NCBI GenBank assembly: GCA_947650285.1
Contig: CANTFL010000483.1
Coordinates: 62,001-126,000 of the forward strand
Direction of reading: 5' to 3'
Source: Hyaloperonospora brassicae
Lineage: Eukaryota > Oomycota > Peronosporomycetes > Peronosporales > Peronosporaceae
DNA: 64,000 nucleotides
Made by a program: the position numbers and the translations under genes. Below are positions 9,337 through 23,200 of this stretch, piece after piece (within the stretch, counting starts at the first letter, position 1; the number at the start of each line of letters is the position of its first letter). The notes beneath the pieces were generated by a model. That model did not search any database. It had not been told where the DNA came from and saw nothing but the letters and a program-made list of their open reading frames with translations.

Positions 9337-9768
9337 ACTGCGTCGTCGCTTTCCACTGCTCCATTATATGAAGTCGGCACATCAGAATCATCGTTAACGC
9401 TCACCGCGTATGCTAACAAAGCTTTTACAATGAGATTGTCTTTATCAATTCTAGCATGCTTCGGAGTCGGTGGTCCGTCACTTCCTTCTGTTGGTTCTAC
9501 TTCATGATTAAAGCCACTTTTAAGCAACATCATCGGCTCACGTATTCCTCTTGTTCGCTCCATTCAGGTCGGAACACTAAACGATATCTTGTTGTATTAA
9601 AGGCGGTGGATGATACTCTGCTAGTTGCACCATGTCTTCAAAATGGCAATCAGGAGGCATCAGCTGCTGTGTACTGACGATTGATAAAGAATTTACATCG
9701 TCCTTCTCCACGTCGTCCATTTCCACGTCCGCGACCGGATCTTCAATATCTTTCATGGGTTCGTCCAA
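9332..9768 (-). pseudogene. Copia pol linker and start of RT
   Basis: Two pieces. 9768-9577 is an acidic stretch (D-V-E-M-D-D-V-E-K-D-D) typical of the variable linker after Copia integrase. 9563-9332 has R-G-I-R-E-P, then A-L-L-A-Y-A-V-S-V and P-T-S-Y-N-G-A-V-E-S-D-D-A-V-K, the usual entry to Copia RT. The frame is cut at the Lys codon by the Gypsy A LTR. The partner half resumes at 1299 with W-H-E, in frame. A frameshift separates the two pieces. Confidence 0.8.
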
Positions 9769-9852
9769 ATCTGGCTGCCTATCTCATTGATGCTGAGTCT
9801 GTATATCCTCACTAACCTTCGTCACGTGAACGACCGCTTCCGTATTTAGCAC

Positions 9853-10830
9853 TTAAGTATAGTAAATGCCGCCCACTTCACCTTCATCCAACTTCATTGA
9901 GCGCGTAAATTTGACCTTGGCATTTTCCAAGTCAAGCACAAGATAACCTTTGACATTTTCAGCGTAACCGAGGAACATACACTTCAAACTTTCTGGTTCT
10001 ACCTTTTTTCTCTTCAAATCGTTTATATGAGCGAAATCCTGCGACTCGAATACGCGCAAGTGGTCCATTTGGGGATTTATCTTATAAGCCAACTCATAAG
10101 GTATCATGTCGAGGTGAGCCGTATTCGTGGAGCGGTAAATCAAATAAATTGCTGTAATCACCGCTTCCGCCCACTATTCAGGTGAAACGCCTTTGTAGTG
10201 TAGCATGCTTCGAGCTTTATCCAATATTGTCCTAATTATCCGCTCTGCCACTCCGTTCTGCTGAGGGCTATAAGGAATGGAACGCTGATGCACTATGCCG
10301 TTCTGTTGATATATGCTAGCCATCGTCTTGTTGAAAGATTCTTATTTATTGTCGGAGTGCAAACACCTCAAACGAGCTCCCCATTGGTTTTTAAAAACGT
10401 ATTGAATTTCCTTGAACTTGCCTGTCACTTCACTCTTACTTTTGATCATAAAGATCGGACCGTATCGTGATAATCGTCTACAAACGTGAGAATGTATTTG
10501 TCACCACCCTTAGAGGGATTTCTCATTGGCCCCATGACGTCTGCGTGCACGCGCTCCAGTACACGTGACGTCTTCGCCATTGAATGTGAAGGAAACTTCA
10601 CGACGGTCTGCTTTTTCTTTTAACAGCCGCCGCACAATATTTCTGTGCCTAGCTTGATTGTCGGAATGCCTTTAGCTGAGCGTTGAGGCTTGAGCAACGC
10701 GTCACTGCTTGTGTGTCCCATGCGGGTATGCCAAAGCTCCCACTGAGTGTCACCATCAAAATATTCGACGACGCAAGATTCTCCTTGCTTATAGTCTAGC
10801 ATATATGTTTTTTGATACTGGTACACGAGG
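9853..10830 (-). pseudogene. Copia pre-integrase and integrase
   Basis: 10826-10620 holds the pre-integrase zinc module: L-W-H-T-R-M-G-H and, at its end, C-G-G-C. The core follows in several frames to about 10170, with H-A-D-V-M-G-P carrying the first catalytic Asp and Y-I-L-T-F-V-D-D-Y. The C-terminal part (10161-9853) has P-Y-E-L-A-Y-K-I-N-P, L-R-V-F, K-C-M-F-L-G-Y and the end of the catalytic domain. Several stops and frameshifts fall between 10170 and 10620. Integrase lies 5' of RT, as expected for Copia. Confidence 0.78.
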
Positions 10831-10933
10831 CGATAGCTTGATCCTTGGCCCAGGTGACACAGGACGAACGTGAGAACTGATCATTCATGCCACGTTCTGC
10901 ATGCTTGCCAACTGAAAGCAATCTTCAATCGAG

Positions 10934-11904
10934 TCATGGGATGTACAGGACTTCAACCATGCAAATGCCTTTTAGTCCAAACCGGTCAGCTTTAACGTAT
11001 CGGCTCCTTTGACGATAAACTTCTTTCCGTCTGCAATCGTTACTTCGAAGTTTGTTTCTAGGCCCTTGTAGTCGAACAAGTCTTTTCTTTGTGGGGTCAT
11101 ATGGAAGGTTGCACCACTGTCGATTAGCCATCCGGATGATCTTCCTCCGATTACTGCATATACCGCATTTTCGACGCCGATTTTTTTCTCGGCCGGTAGG
11201 TTCCGCTCCATGTGATTAAACTTGTCACAATTAAAACACTTGCCCTTAAATTTGCTGTGATTGCGTGGAGTACCACCTTTCTGACCGTTGACTCTTTCAC
11301 CTTTAAATCTCCCAAGATTTCCGTTCACGCGGAATGCTTTCTCCGTAGCCTCCTTTCTTTGTGTCTTATCTGACTCCTTAAGCGACTTCATTTTAACTTC
11401 AATCAGCGTTATGTCCTTCGCATTTTCAACAATCGACGAAATCAGTTCGTTTTCATAAGGCAGATTGCTGAGAAGTACCACCAGCTGGCGCGACTCATCC
11501 ACCGGTTCTCCCGTAGTCTGGAGTCCCACTACCAGTTCGTCGAAAGAATTTAGATAATCCGCTATGCTTGTCCCACTCTCCATTTTGAAGCCGTGAAAAT
11601 GACGCGTCGTCGTAACACGATTTTGAAGCGTCGAGCGGTTGTAAAAATCGCGGAGCGTTCCCCATGCCTCTATAGCGCGCGTAGCCGATCGAACCTTAAT
11701 TTGGTGCTGGATTCCAACCCCATGATCGACGATGCCTAGCGCCTTGGCGTCGTTTATCCGCCATGCTTCTGTTACGTCACTCTTGTCCTTGAATGCAATG
11801 ACTTGCCCTAGGTTACCTTTTCTTAATAGAGTCATCCTCATGTTATACTCTCAGTAGTAATAGTTACCACTTCCCAGGAGGATTTCGGTTCGCTTGTTAG
11901 CCAT
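10934..11904 (-). pseudogene. Copia Gag and protease
   Basis: Start codon chosen at 11904 (M-A-N-K-R-T-E-I-L-L-G-S-G-N-Y), which fits the conserved Copia Gag start. A TGA 17 codons later, where Trp is usual, interrupts it. The frame is then open for 289 codons from 11841. It holds the UBN2-type Gag (A-W-G-T-L-R-D-F-Y, M-E-S-G-T-S-I-A-D-Y), a zinc knuckle C-F-N-C-D-K-F-N-H that has lost its last Cys (Leu instead), and the protease site W-L-I-D-S-G-A-T-F-H-M-T. A frameshift near 10975 moves the protease end (M-V-E-V-L-Y-I-P) to another frame. Confidence 0.85.
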
Positions 11905-11954
11905 AGTAAGCGAGGACGTGGTTTGGAAGGAAGGCTTGGCTGCGGCTTTTAATC

Positions 11955-12202
11955 TGTTGCAAAGAAGGTAAAAACCGAAGTGAATATATTTAAGGTCCTT
12001 AGTTTACTACCCTTAGCTAAGTCTAAGCTGTAATGTTAAGACATCATATGATCTCATCATGTAACCGCTATCCATAACCTTCTTCCGTAACCAACACCAT
12101 GAAACACCCTGACACAGAAATCATCATCATGAACTAAACATGAAATACTGTATGAAGCGGCGTAATCTCAACAGATATCAATAAATTGATCAGAAAGCAA
12201 CA
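11955..12202 (-). repeat. Possible 5' LTR of the Copia element
   Basis: A 248-bp segment bounded by tgttgc and gcaaca, placed about 50 bp upstream of the Copia Gag start. The 3' partner is outside the window and no clear primer site follows, so this is tentative. Confidence 0.25.
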
Positions 12203-15200
12203 AATGGCCAACTCGCAAACCATCCGACCAATCACAATCAAGTGCCCTGCAGGTGATTTTTGGTAAAAAAACAACATAAAACATAGGCAATTCAAATCGA
12301 GACAGAGAGTTCAGTATAATATGTCTGATTTCTAACTGTCTCCATTGATGTTCGAACTGAATCGTCAACTCACCTCTGTCCCGAAGTCGTTGGAATTGCA
12401 AGTTGCGCTTGCTTCGACCATAGAGATATAACCGAAGCAAGGGCATATATGAACGTTCTATTGACTTGTATTTGTTGCGTTAGGCACCATAAAGGTTTGT
12501 GTTGGGCAGATCTCACTTGTTTGATGACAAATACTGACGAGGTCCCAGACCGAATGCCGGACGCGTCTCGCCCGGGATTAAACTCAGGTCGTTTATTTTA
12601 CTTATTGTATGCTTTTGAACAACACCAAGGCCAAAACAATGATCATACCATTTCGATTGTAAAGTTATAAACGTGCTGCTAATTCGAGTAGCGTTGCATA
12701 CAGAACAAACATAGATTAATGAACCGGCGTTAAGGACTACGTGAACACGTCTGGATAAGTGACTTATGTCAGGCCATCATTTGATTTGCGCAGATATGCC
12801 TTAACCTGCTCCTCGTTCGCTATCGTGATAGGATGAAATTTTGTGGGTCGCCTTCTTATTACAGCTTTCTTTAACGAGCGAAATGTTGTTCGAGCGTTCT
12901 TGATCAGATGTAGATGGCTTTTCACCGGGATTGTTAAAGTAAAAGTGAGTTGTATTATGTAAGGCTTTGCGATTCGAAACCAATGGCTGTCAGGAGCCAA
13001 TGGCTCTTAGGCACCGATGCTACCTGTCCTTTCTCCTACTTGACTTTTAGTCCTAATATCGAGTAATTACTTCTTGTCAGATATCTGTCGTAAAAACTCC
13101 ACTTATCCAGAACGGTATAATCTGTATCTTTCACAGATCTGCCCAAACCGAGGCTCAATCCTCAATATCCATCGTGGTAACTTTCTTGGTTGACGCCTGA
13201 GCCATATCGACTACTTCGTGAAGGCAAAAATAATAAACAAAATAAACCTACTACAACTCCAAATATACAATATATACCTTACACACATCACCGCAACATC
13301 ACTTGCTGCCACTATCCTGTTTAGGCAAGCCGTCTTCATTTAAATTATGCAAGACAGTAGGATTGAGCGATTCCTTGCTGTCATCCTGCTCTTCCTCAGA
13401 TTGAGGTCCGCATCATAAATATACGAGTTAAGTTGCTCAGCAGAACAATTTTGCAGGTAGCGGATGTCTATGGTTTAAATGTATCTATACTGTCGAAAAA
13501 ATCAAATAATTTACTTCTTTTATGGCTTCATTTTCCTCGTACTGCTTTGCTAATACTCTATGTGCCTCTTCTTGATCGGATCGGATATTGGTATGCCTAT
13601 CAAAGCTTTCGATAGTCTCAGTGAGGACACTATAGGCAAATGCTGAGACTAGCATTGTACATCATGACAAATGTAGATGTTTACCAGCTCGTTAAGAGCA
13701 TTGCCGAGACCCTGACGTAGTATATGTTTGAAGATGCGCCGGTAGTGCACTGCAAGGTAGCGTAATGGCCAGGTCGCAATGCTTTAGCTTTTACGTCCTG
13801 TTGAGTAGATATATAGTCAGTTCTGTGCTACAAGATGTTGTTCACGGCAGTTCATGAGCAAGTACAATGTGTGCAGTACAACATTCCATCTCAAATATAC
13901 GTTTAGGTTTCCTGTACTTTAATCGAAACTCCTCGGCCACTCCGAAAATTCACATAAGCCTTCCGCGCCTGAATGTTTCGGCGCTACTGATATAAATTAG
14001 TTCTGATGTTTAAGGTAATTAAGTAGCGAGAGTAAGCGTAATTGCCAATAACCGATTGGGCATTTTGTCAATATAGCAATAGAAAGACACGATTACACTC
14101 TCCTTATTTGCTTCCACCGATGTAGGTGGCATGTCGTATGAGATTTCTCATTTATTTATAGATAAGGTAAGCTAGTTTTCGTCAGACACAAAACGATGTG
14201 GTGCAATGTACAAATTACCACCTTTAATCGACATAGAAAGCGTCTTTTATGTGTGTCGTAGATCCCTATCATTTGTAATAGATATAAGCATATACACGGA
14301 AAAATAGCATCGTTCAAAGCCACCATGTCCAACAATCCACTCTGTTCAGAGCGACGGTAATGGCTTATTTTTTAAAGAAATTAATTTCTCTACCATCTCT
14401 TGTCACCTTTTAAAAGTTCATATTCTGGAAGAAAATTACTAGACCTACTCTGCATTCGCGGACAATGTCTTTGCTGAGGTAAGTGCAATCTTGTTGGGAT
14501 GTTGTACAAAGCAAGTAGATCTCATTCCAACGATGAAATTTTTACTTCACGCCCACGTGAGCACCTTAAGAGTCGGTTTTTTCGAACATAAACCGTGTCG
14601 CGACTTATCTTCTTTTTTATGTTTCATTCTAGGAGAACTGTCAATAGTAAACATTTTTGCAAGGAATATGATTTATAGCAAAAGTTATCGAAAATAGAGT
14701 TTTTCGCAACCTAACATCAAAGATTTCAATTTTATACTTAGAACTTTTTCACGAACGACAATGCATATCCGTGAGAATATACCAAAAATACATAATTTGA
14801 TGTCAGACTATACGAAACACACCGAAAGGTTTAAAGTTCATTTAAAAATATTAAAATTTGTATTCGGTTAAAAAAGGAGAGACTATTTCTTGCATAAGCG
14901 CTTGTTGTGGACGTAGTGTGCATGTTCTGCACTTGTTAACTTCTACTATATAATGTTTGAGGCAGCCTAAGATTCGATTTGTTTGAAATCTTTCAGCAAA
15001 CCGCGCTTCTTTATATTCTAAGCGGATTGAGCTTTTATCAGTGCGTTAGATCATCCTTCGCCCCGCATGTATTTGTCTTTATCAAGGGTCGTAAACACTC
15101 TGGTAAACCTTTTTAGTCCACGACGCATCGCAGAAAGCTATATGTAGCGAGATAATATTAAAAGACCGGAGGGCCGTTTAGAGATGATCTCATGATTCTT

Positions 15201-18200
15201 TCATTTCATTTAAGTATCCCTACTAACTACATTTTCACCATTGTTTTAATAATCCTCGATGAACAGCTCTTGATCTTTCCCCCCTTAGGCACGTAGGATG
15301 AGAGGCAACTCAGATTAATTATACTAATTCTTGACAGAGAAGAAGCGCTAGCGCTCAAGCTGCTTGGCTGCGTAAGCCGTGAATATTCTTTGAAAGCCAA
15401 TTCGGTGACAACTTAACTCACTTGATCCTTGTTTACTTTTCCATCGTCATGATACCGCCCAGCAGTGGCATCTCTTCTGCTTCAAGCGATACGTTTTTCA
15501 CAGATTTCACGTTTATGCTCGTCATTGTTCAGATTTGCGGACGTATCATAAACACGGCCGCCCATTGCGCTTGTAAACATCGAGTATCCATATGCGCCTT
15601 TTAATTGCTTCTTTTCACACATATGCACGCCGATTAAACGACGCAACGGTAGAGGACTTGGCCAGATTTTACGCATGTTCCTCTAGTGTTACACGGTAAC
15701 ATTTGGATTTGAAGTGGCCGAGTATGTGCCGGGCAAAAAAGTCGTGATAAATGGCGCCCCCTATAATCTACATCACCAAAGTGATACTATAGTTTTGGAA
15801 GGAGATTTAAAAAACTGAAATTTGTAAAAATGGTAGAAAAAGGCGAGGACGATGGTTTATTGTCCTATATCTTGCCTGAAACTTAAGCGACCGCCACAAA
15901 TAAATATATATCATTTATAATGTATTTAAGAAAGCGGAAAGAATAATAATAATAATAATATATTACAAGAAAGAAAATGCCATCAACATAATAATTGGAT
16001 CTGTAAACTCGCGAAGTACATAAATTTCGGGCTTGTATAGGAGAGCGATTGTAAATGCAGTCCTTGCGCAACTCGGTATCTGCCTTGTGTCCACGCTTGT
16101 TCATTTCGAGTACGTAGGACGCGATTAGACGATAATGCGTGCAATCTACATTAAAAAGTTGCGTTCCGAGTCATTTCACGCATCTTAACAAGCCGGGTAC
16201 GTCAATCGACGCGATTCTGCTATCAGCTTCGTTTGCAGCTCATCTATACTGGCGTTACAACCCTAATCGACGATAAAGTAGAGGGCTAAGTCAAGCAAAG
16301 CGAAGTATGATTACTAATTTTCTGGAAGCGCTTCTTTAAAGTTGAAAAAAGGCTTAGTTCGGGGCGGTATGGTATAGGCGTTGGTATAAATGCCGTAATT
16401 CGCACCAAAATACGGAGAAGCTGCGTAAAAGATCGATATACAACAAGTCGTTACGTCTTTGATCGCTCGACATGTCACGAAACGCCCGTCCGACTTCGAT
16501 ATTGTACTGGATTACTGCACTCGATATGTCGTCACGACTGGCAAAGGTACATGAGCCTAAATGCTTGCGGATTGTCTTCCTAATCGGTTTGCGAACAACC
16601 GTCACTTTGGCCTTGTGTGACACCAAGGCCAGCATTTTACCCGCAGTCTTCATACTTGCCTGATGCAAATTTAATATAACGATGAGGCACTTGAGCGTGT
16701 GTACATTTTACAATTTGTCGTATTTTTCATGATTAACATAAATTCTTGTCTTTATAAATACCTTAAGAAAATTTATTCTGTTGCTTTCGATTAAAATTTG
16801 TTATTAATTTTTTTATTTTATAAAGATTAATTATTCTAATTTGTACGTATTACTGTTAAAAAGAATTTTCTTCGCAAAAAATTAAATGAACCCCCCAAAT
16901 TCCATAAATGTAATTGCCGATTCTTCTCGAAACCCAATGCTAACTTAATTGCCGAATGTTCGGTTTACTGTTCGTGACAAAAACATAGTCTGATTGGTGT
17001 TAGTGACGAATATGAAGCCTTAAATAAGGTAGCGTCAACCTTGTGATGCAGGTTATATTCAAGGTGGGTGATACGTAGTACTCTTCAGACGTCTCAATAT
17101 ACCGATCGCTTTGTGCTACACATTAATTCTCTAACAAGGTAATCACCCGGTACATTATATGCGTTGGGGTCACCTTGTGATTGGATTGCTACGCTGTCTG
17201 AATGAAGGTTAATATCTGGTAATCTATGGGGTGCCTGACCTCGACATGCACGGTTTAAACCTGTCAAGCATATGTGTCGACAGGGCGTGTCTTAACTTAT
17301 TATTGTTGTCAGATCTGTTGGTCGCTGGTCCATAAAAGCTCAAAAATCATCGTTGGTATGGTAAGGAGCTATGCTTAAGAGGCCTAGAACGCAAATACCT
17401 TTTTACTAGCTAATGCCCTCCAAAAGCGACTTTAATCATTTTATATTTAAAAAAAACACACCTGCCTAAATGTATAAGTTTGCAGAAGTGTCAATGGCGG
17501 GCCATCAAAACGAATGAACATAATTTCTGCAGTTGTACGACAAACAAATAAGGCTACTCAAACGGGTAATTTATACACTTTGTTGTGTGTGGCTCATTAC
17601 AGTCATTCGGCGAACTAAGAAGTCGGCAGCATCCAAATGCCAGGGTTATACACATTCCAATCCAGTTATCGAACGAAAAGGAGATTCAACTAAAAAATAT
17701 TGTGCTCTATTCTCACCCTTATCCGGACAAGGCGTAAAAATTTAAAAATTAGTGACTGGTACCTACTCAAAATAATTTAGAACAAGTATTTGAGTAGGCG
17801 CTAGTAGTGCAAATTCCGTCGTAATTACCTATCCACTTTTCTGTTATCGGATGGCGGTAAAGGCCAATGGGTATTTCAATTTGTAAAATAAGTGCAAAAT
17901 ATTGTGCCTAACAGACCATCATGAGATTCCAAGCTGTAGTTCGACTCGGTTTTTTATATCGACAAAGCGTGATAAGTTAGGCGGGCTACGTCGTCTCGTG
18001 TGTAGAAAGGTCCGTTTCCTCTTTTTACCAACATCAGACATCGTCATTGTAGAAAAGCGCCTTAAATATTTATTACTAATCGCTCCGTGAATCGATTTAT
18101 TTTTATGTGCTAAACCTCGCTGCATACGAGACACTATACATCAGTGTATTGTGGGCCTTTTTACGTTAAAAACACATTTACAGTAAGTCGTCTACCAGAA

Positions 18201-20029
18201 TATCATCTATACGTGGTTGGTGTTTCGGCCCCACCAACAAAATGGACAGCACGGATTGCAATTTATTGCACACTTTTTTACGTTTAAGGCAAAGTGTTAT
18301 CATGTGGTCCTTATACGCATATTGAAAATGATTAGACGAATTCGTGTCAGATAAGTCAATGCAAATGAGTGAACGCATGCTATGTAAATATAACCTCTTT
18401 GCGCTGAATTTTGTCCTCCATCACTTATGGTGCACGGTATCTTTTGCTTTTTATGTCGTAACATCAGTATCGGCAACCTATTCTCCACATTGAGTGTAAT
18501 TTCAATTAATTTCAAATCAGTGAAGGAAAGCATGTTATTCCTACGACTAGGGCTGAACTCAAAAGTTATATGAAGATGTTATGCAAGAGAGTATAATATG
18601 ACCCTTATACTCCCAGAGGCTTCGAATACAGATACAGCTCCGTATATGTTATAAATTGGTTCTCGGCTTGTCGAGTTAATTGTCTTCCACGCGCGCAGAA
18701 AATCCATCCAAAGTTGCTTTGCCTGAGCAAAAGTCCCATATATAATGTAGATCGCCCCGATGTACCGCCTTAAAATATTGATTGATATATCGGGCATTGA
18801 TATACCACGTCCATGAAATGGATTCATCTCCGGGGCTTCAAATCACTAACTCTGCTTGTTGACATAAATGACTGTTTAGTCTTAAAATTATAATACGGGT
18901 TACCGTTCGCTATATTTATTATACATCATTTTAAGGCGCGATGCAAACATTTAACTTACTTCTCGACGCTACATTCATTCATGTGAGCGAGTTTCTATGC
19001 ATGTATTTGCTAATGAGTTAGCTACGTTTGTAAGGTAGCGGGGTATGTGGTCTATCGTTCCACTCGACAGACGTGATAGATATTTAGTTTCTGTATGACA
19101 CAGAGACCAATCATTAGCTTCTTACAAATACATGCCCCGCCACATCAAATGAGCATGTGAGATACAGTAGTCGTGTGATTTGACTTGAATTTGTGTCGAG
19201 AGGGCGTATACTCAATACAGGGAATCTTAAGTCGTAATATAAAGACGTCTGTGCAGATCTTGATAATATAATCAATTTAAATTTACAGAGAGATCGAGTT
19301 AGCAACTGCTAAACTTATACATTTATACAACTAAAGGCACCAGGGGGGACCGAATCCTGATGCGTCGTGCTGTACACCGCAAATTCTTTGCTGCTACTCG
19401 TTCCTGTTTGCATTAGGAACATCCTTTCTCGAACAAGCATAAGTGATGTTATAGGGCACCGATAACGTCTACTGTCGGGCTATACATCGCAAAGTCTTGC
19501 TGCTGCCCGTTATCGTTTGTTAAAGGATTATATGTGGCTTTATCTATCGCACAAGCTTAAAGCACGCTACTTTATCAAGATCCTAATTTAGTGCACATTA
19601 ATAAACATTAGCATGAAATCTGGTGTGATATAAGATAATAGCTAAAAACAAGAATTGTAAGTGTGTCTAACTATCATGCACCGTGGCATCATCGCTTTTT
19701 TATCACACGTGTTTCCACAACTAATGCATTACAAGTTGTCATAAAAATATTTTGCTGGAAATGCGACCGAATATGTCATTCACAGAGCAGATTAGATCAA
19801 CGAGCGACTTGCGACATATATGTGATATTAGTAAGTGAGCCTCGGCACTAACTTAATCATGAATAGTCGAAACATACTCTAACCGACAGCTCAAGTTGTC
19901 GGTGCCTTATAATCTCACTCATGCTATTTTGAGGAAGGCTGAAACGCTAAAACGATATAGCTTAGTAGACGTAGAAGCAAAACTATAGGATGGTATGAGC
20001 ATAACCTTAAATCGCTTTCTATGTCAATA
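12203..20029. other. AT-rich tract without recognisable genes
   Basis: Low-GC DNA with only short open frames (mostly 60-105 codons) that show no known motif, plus a short (aat)n microsatellite near 15945-15960. The only frame I set apart is 16354-16668. No RNA gene seen. Confidence 0.6.
16354..16668 (-). other. Unrecognised 104-codon open frame
   Basis: Starts with an ATG (M-H-Q-A-S-M-K-T-A-G-K) and encodes a basic N-terminal half (V-V-R-K-P-I-R-K-T-I-R-K-H) followed by a helix-like half (V-I-Q-Y-N-I-E-V, R-R-N-D-L-L-Y-I-D-L-L-R). Protein-like composition in AT-rich DNA makes it a better candidate than its neighbours. Downstream on the same strand, at 16104-15883 and 15676-15482, two more short frames look protein-like, as if one gene had decayed. 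I recognise no family. It could also be chance. Confidence 0.25.
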
Positions 20030-20237
20030 AGTCTATCATTGATTAACTATTATAAAAATAATATGTATTGTGACGTCTTCTCACCACCCGTTGCGCTCGT
20101 CAAGCATAAATCGGTGTGTTGGTGTCATTCATATAACAACAATGCGTATACCCTTGTATTAATGAATAAGTATCACGTTATGTTGTGGTAGTGCGGGAGG
20201 AACAATATATGTTCTTTTTATAGACCCTTTAACTACA
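20030..20237 (-). repeat. Decayed LTR of relic D
   Basis: gtgacgtcttctcaccaccc and the later word aatgcgtatacccttg correspond to the LTR core block of A. The end is set at the ccctttaactaca resembling the A terminus ccctctttaca. The 5' limit is uncertain. Confidence 0.6.
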
Positions 20238-23200
20238 AAATTAGGGAGGATCAAATTTTCACACCATTGAACCCGTAATTTGATTGTGCGACTAGAAAAC
20301 ATCTCGTCTAAGTGTCCTCCCGATAATTAGTTCTTCACCAGAAGTCAGTGGTGGGGTTTTTATATTGATTTTTGACCTATCGACGCATTTTGAAGGTGTC
20401 CATGCATCGCGAAAGAAATGCGAGCAGCACAAGGTTGAACAAAAGACTATTGAAATTGCTTCTCTTTGTTTACTTTGCCCACGCACGCACACCTATTAAT
20501 GCAAGTGCACTTATTAGCTCACTATGGACAAGTGATAGATCCAAATAGAGGCTCACTATTCCGTTTTATTAAATGATATGTATGAGTAGGATATAATTAC
20601 TACACCGACCGGATCACCCAAAACAACCCGGGATAGGCCTTCGAAAAAGATTGTTCTACCGAACTAGATGACTCCAATGTTGCTCTAGTGTATGTTGGGC
20701 CCTAATGACTACTATTAGACAAATTATCGCGACCGGCTCTATAGCATTTAGAAGAGCGCGGCAACGAAGATGATTCCAATCATCGTCAAGACGTGCATCG
20801 TGGTATTGGTTACTCCTAGTTCTGCGCACAATAGTCAAAGAAAGCAATGTCTTACGTCAGTACCCTAAGATCAAGTCGTGGCGCTTGGTAGAGTGGCGCA
20901 TAAGCCGCTTGTCCGGCGAGACAAAAATTATAAAACAAATAAAATTATTTTCTATTGGAATAATTTATTGTCATGATGTCAGCGCCAAACAAATATTGCT
21001 CGGGAATGACTATCTATCGATGTTTCAGCTTAAATTATATGACAAAGTGGCAGCGACAAATTCGTCTCGAACCTGGTGATGCAAGCTTGTGACAAATTCA
21101 TCTATATTGTTCAAAATAATAAGCGCACACTATGGCTATAAATACCCAATACCGCACGTAATGAGTTTGATTTTCGTATCCAAAACAGAACAGGGTTTTA
21201 ATTGCATATTGTGTATCGTGATGCAAAACCCCCTGCCTCAATTGGAGCGATGTCTACGTGAGTTGTGTTAAAAATTGCACATTCATATATTTATTTTAAA
21301 ATCTTTGAGCTCGCGATGGATAAGAGACAGCATCGAGATGACAACGCGTAATAAAATTGATAATTTATGTCGTCTCAACGCTTCAGATGGGAGAGTCATT
21401 AACGCCCATATAAACATCGGAGTACCGTAAAGCACAACTTTTTGGGGTCACCAAGGTCAGCCATACCTTAGGATTCCAGCTGCCAACCGAGGGTAGGTAC
21501 ATCTTCAAGCAATAATTACCTCTTTCGCTTCCCTTGTAACTCACGGCAGTTAAAAAATAATTAAAGTATGAAAGCGTTGGCAAATATGTTTCATATATCA
21601 TCTGCGTCTGTGTTGTCCACTAGATAAACGGTTTAATTTGTTGTCTTTTCTAAAGAAGGCAAGTTATAAGTACAAATGCTTGCTCTGGCACTTGCGCGAG
21701 GACTTGGAACAAGAGACCAGTTGTCGTTTTTTCTCAAAGGTGACAGTGAAGCACCATCGAAATTTTTCGGATGATGACTGATCAGGTGTGCATATGCTTA
21801 GCTGGAAAATATCGAGCGCAGCGTCTCTTTTACAATGGGAGAGCGACGTATCATGTTGAGGTTGCGTGAAAAATAAGAAATAACTTAATAATTAGCTAAA
21901 ACCACCACTTTAAAGTTTCAAAGTGTAGTAAATTGTAATATAGTAATGATCGCTTGTTGAAATTGTCAAATTATATTCATCACTAGCATACGAACGACTG
22001 ACTATTGGAGTAAATTTCTACGATTCAGCGCTGTAAACTTTGCTCACCTTTTTTCTGGCAGACTCGAGTCGATACCGGACTTAATCGTGCTTGGGATTGG
22101 GCTGTTCCGTGGAAAACCTCCCACGACTGCGGATGTACTTTAGGGTGCTAGAAATGAGTCGTATTTATATTTACGAGATCGTCATGTCCAATGATGATCC
22201 TTATTATGCGCGCCTTAAGACCACTTGAACCGGCTGGCGGTCTTGCACCTTTTAATTTTACTTGTTGCTGCGTCCAATCGCTTCAAGATTTTGGGTGAGA
22301 GGCCTGAATTCCTAGCCAAACAATCCAGAGATATCACTTATTATAAGTGTGTAACTTTTCGTAACGTCGGGTTTTTATATCTCTGACCCAGAAGAGAAAG
22401 TGATATTTTAACTTAAAAAGAACTTGGACTCTGTGTACCATTGTCAAGCAAATTCGAAAACAAAAACATAGCTAGACCTATCTAGATCACAAAAACTATA
22501 GGCTAGGCATCTCACGCTCCGGATTATCTTCCTCTTGTGCCAATGCGGTATACGCCCAGTAAGCTCTCGCTTGGAACTTGGCTTGGTCCACATCCGAATT
22601 TGTTCACAGATGAATCCAGGCGCGAGATCTTCGGTTGATCAAGCGATCTCAATGTGATCTCGTATTCCCTGAATAATCTTGAGATATCTGGGTGATCTCT
22701 TGATTTCTGAATAATTTCGCGCTTCTTAGGTGATCTCGTGATCTCCGGGCGGGCTCATGATATGAAGCGCAAACCTCGATCTCTAATTAATTTTTGGTAC
22801 TATTAATTTCCGGCCTTGTTAACGTAGTCTTCCTCGAGCAAACCACATATTCTTTCCTTTCCACCTGCGATGTATGGATTTAGAACGCATGGGCAAACGA
22901 TCGCGAGCAACCCATTCCAGCTCGTATCCTTCAATCAGCTTCCTTTTCGTACTTAAATGACGCCGGCAATCAGTGGACTCCGAAACCCAATAAAATGGTA
23001 AAATCTCGGTATCTCTATACCACACAACGTGGTAGTTGTCTCCGCGCTTCGAAGCAGCTGCGTACTATAAGCACCGGGGGGACGCCTAACACAAACATTA
23101 TATAGGTTCGAATTCCGCGAGGCGACTTGGTCGTATATGCATTTCCTGTATGTGCAATTCAATACTTAAGCAAATATATTTCGAAGTAGTGAAGTACTAC

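Larger units (their letters stand above)
1..12202 (-). mobile_element. Ty1/Copia LTR retrotransposon, decayed and interrupted by Gypsy A
   Basis: Minus-strand Copia element. In transcription order it has gag and protease (11904 down to 10934), integrase (10830 to 9853), a linker and the first RT codons (9768 to 9332), then, after the inserted Gypsy A, RT and RNase H (1299 to 1). The order protease-integrase-RT-RNase H is the Copia order and separates it from the Gypsy elements here. Its 3' LTR lies beyond base 1, and the 5' LTR is only tentatively placed at 11955-12202. Stops and frameshifts in every domain make it non-autonomous, and it must predate Gypsy A. Confidence 0.8.

Noticed and set aside
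12449..12670. Short open frame with Cys/Trp as a small gene
   Set aside because: No motif, no neighbours, length expected by chance.
15482..16668. Decayed viral insertion on the minus strand
   Set aside because: Protein-like fragments in order, but no recognisable viral hallmark; left as unrecognised.
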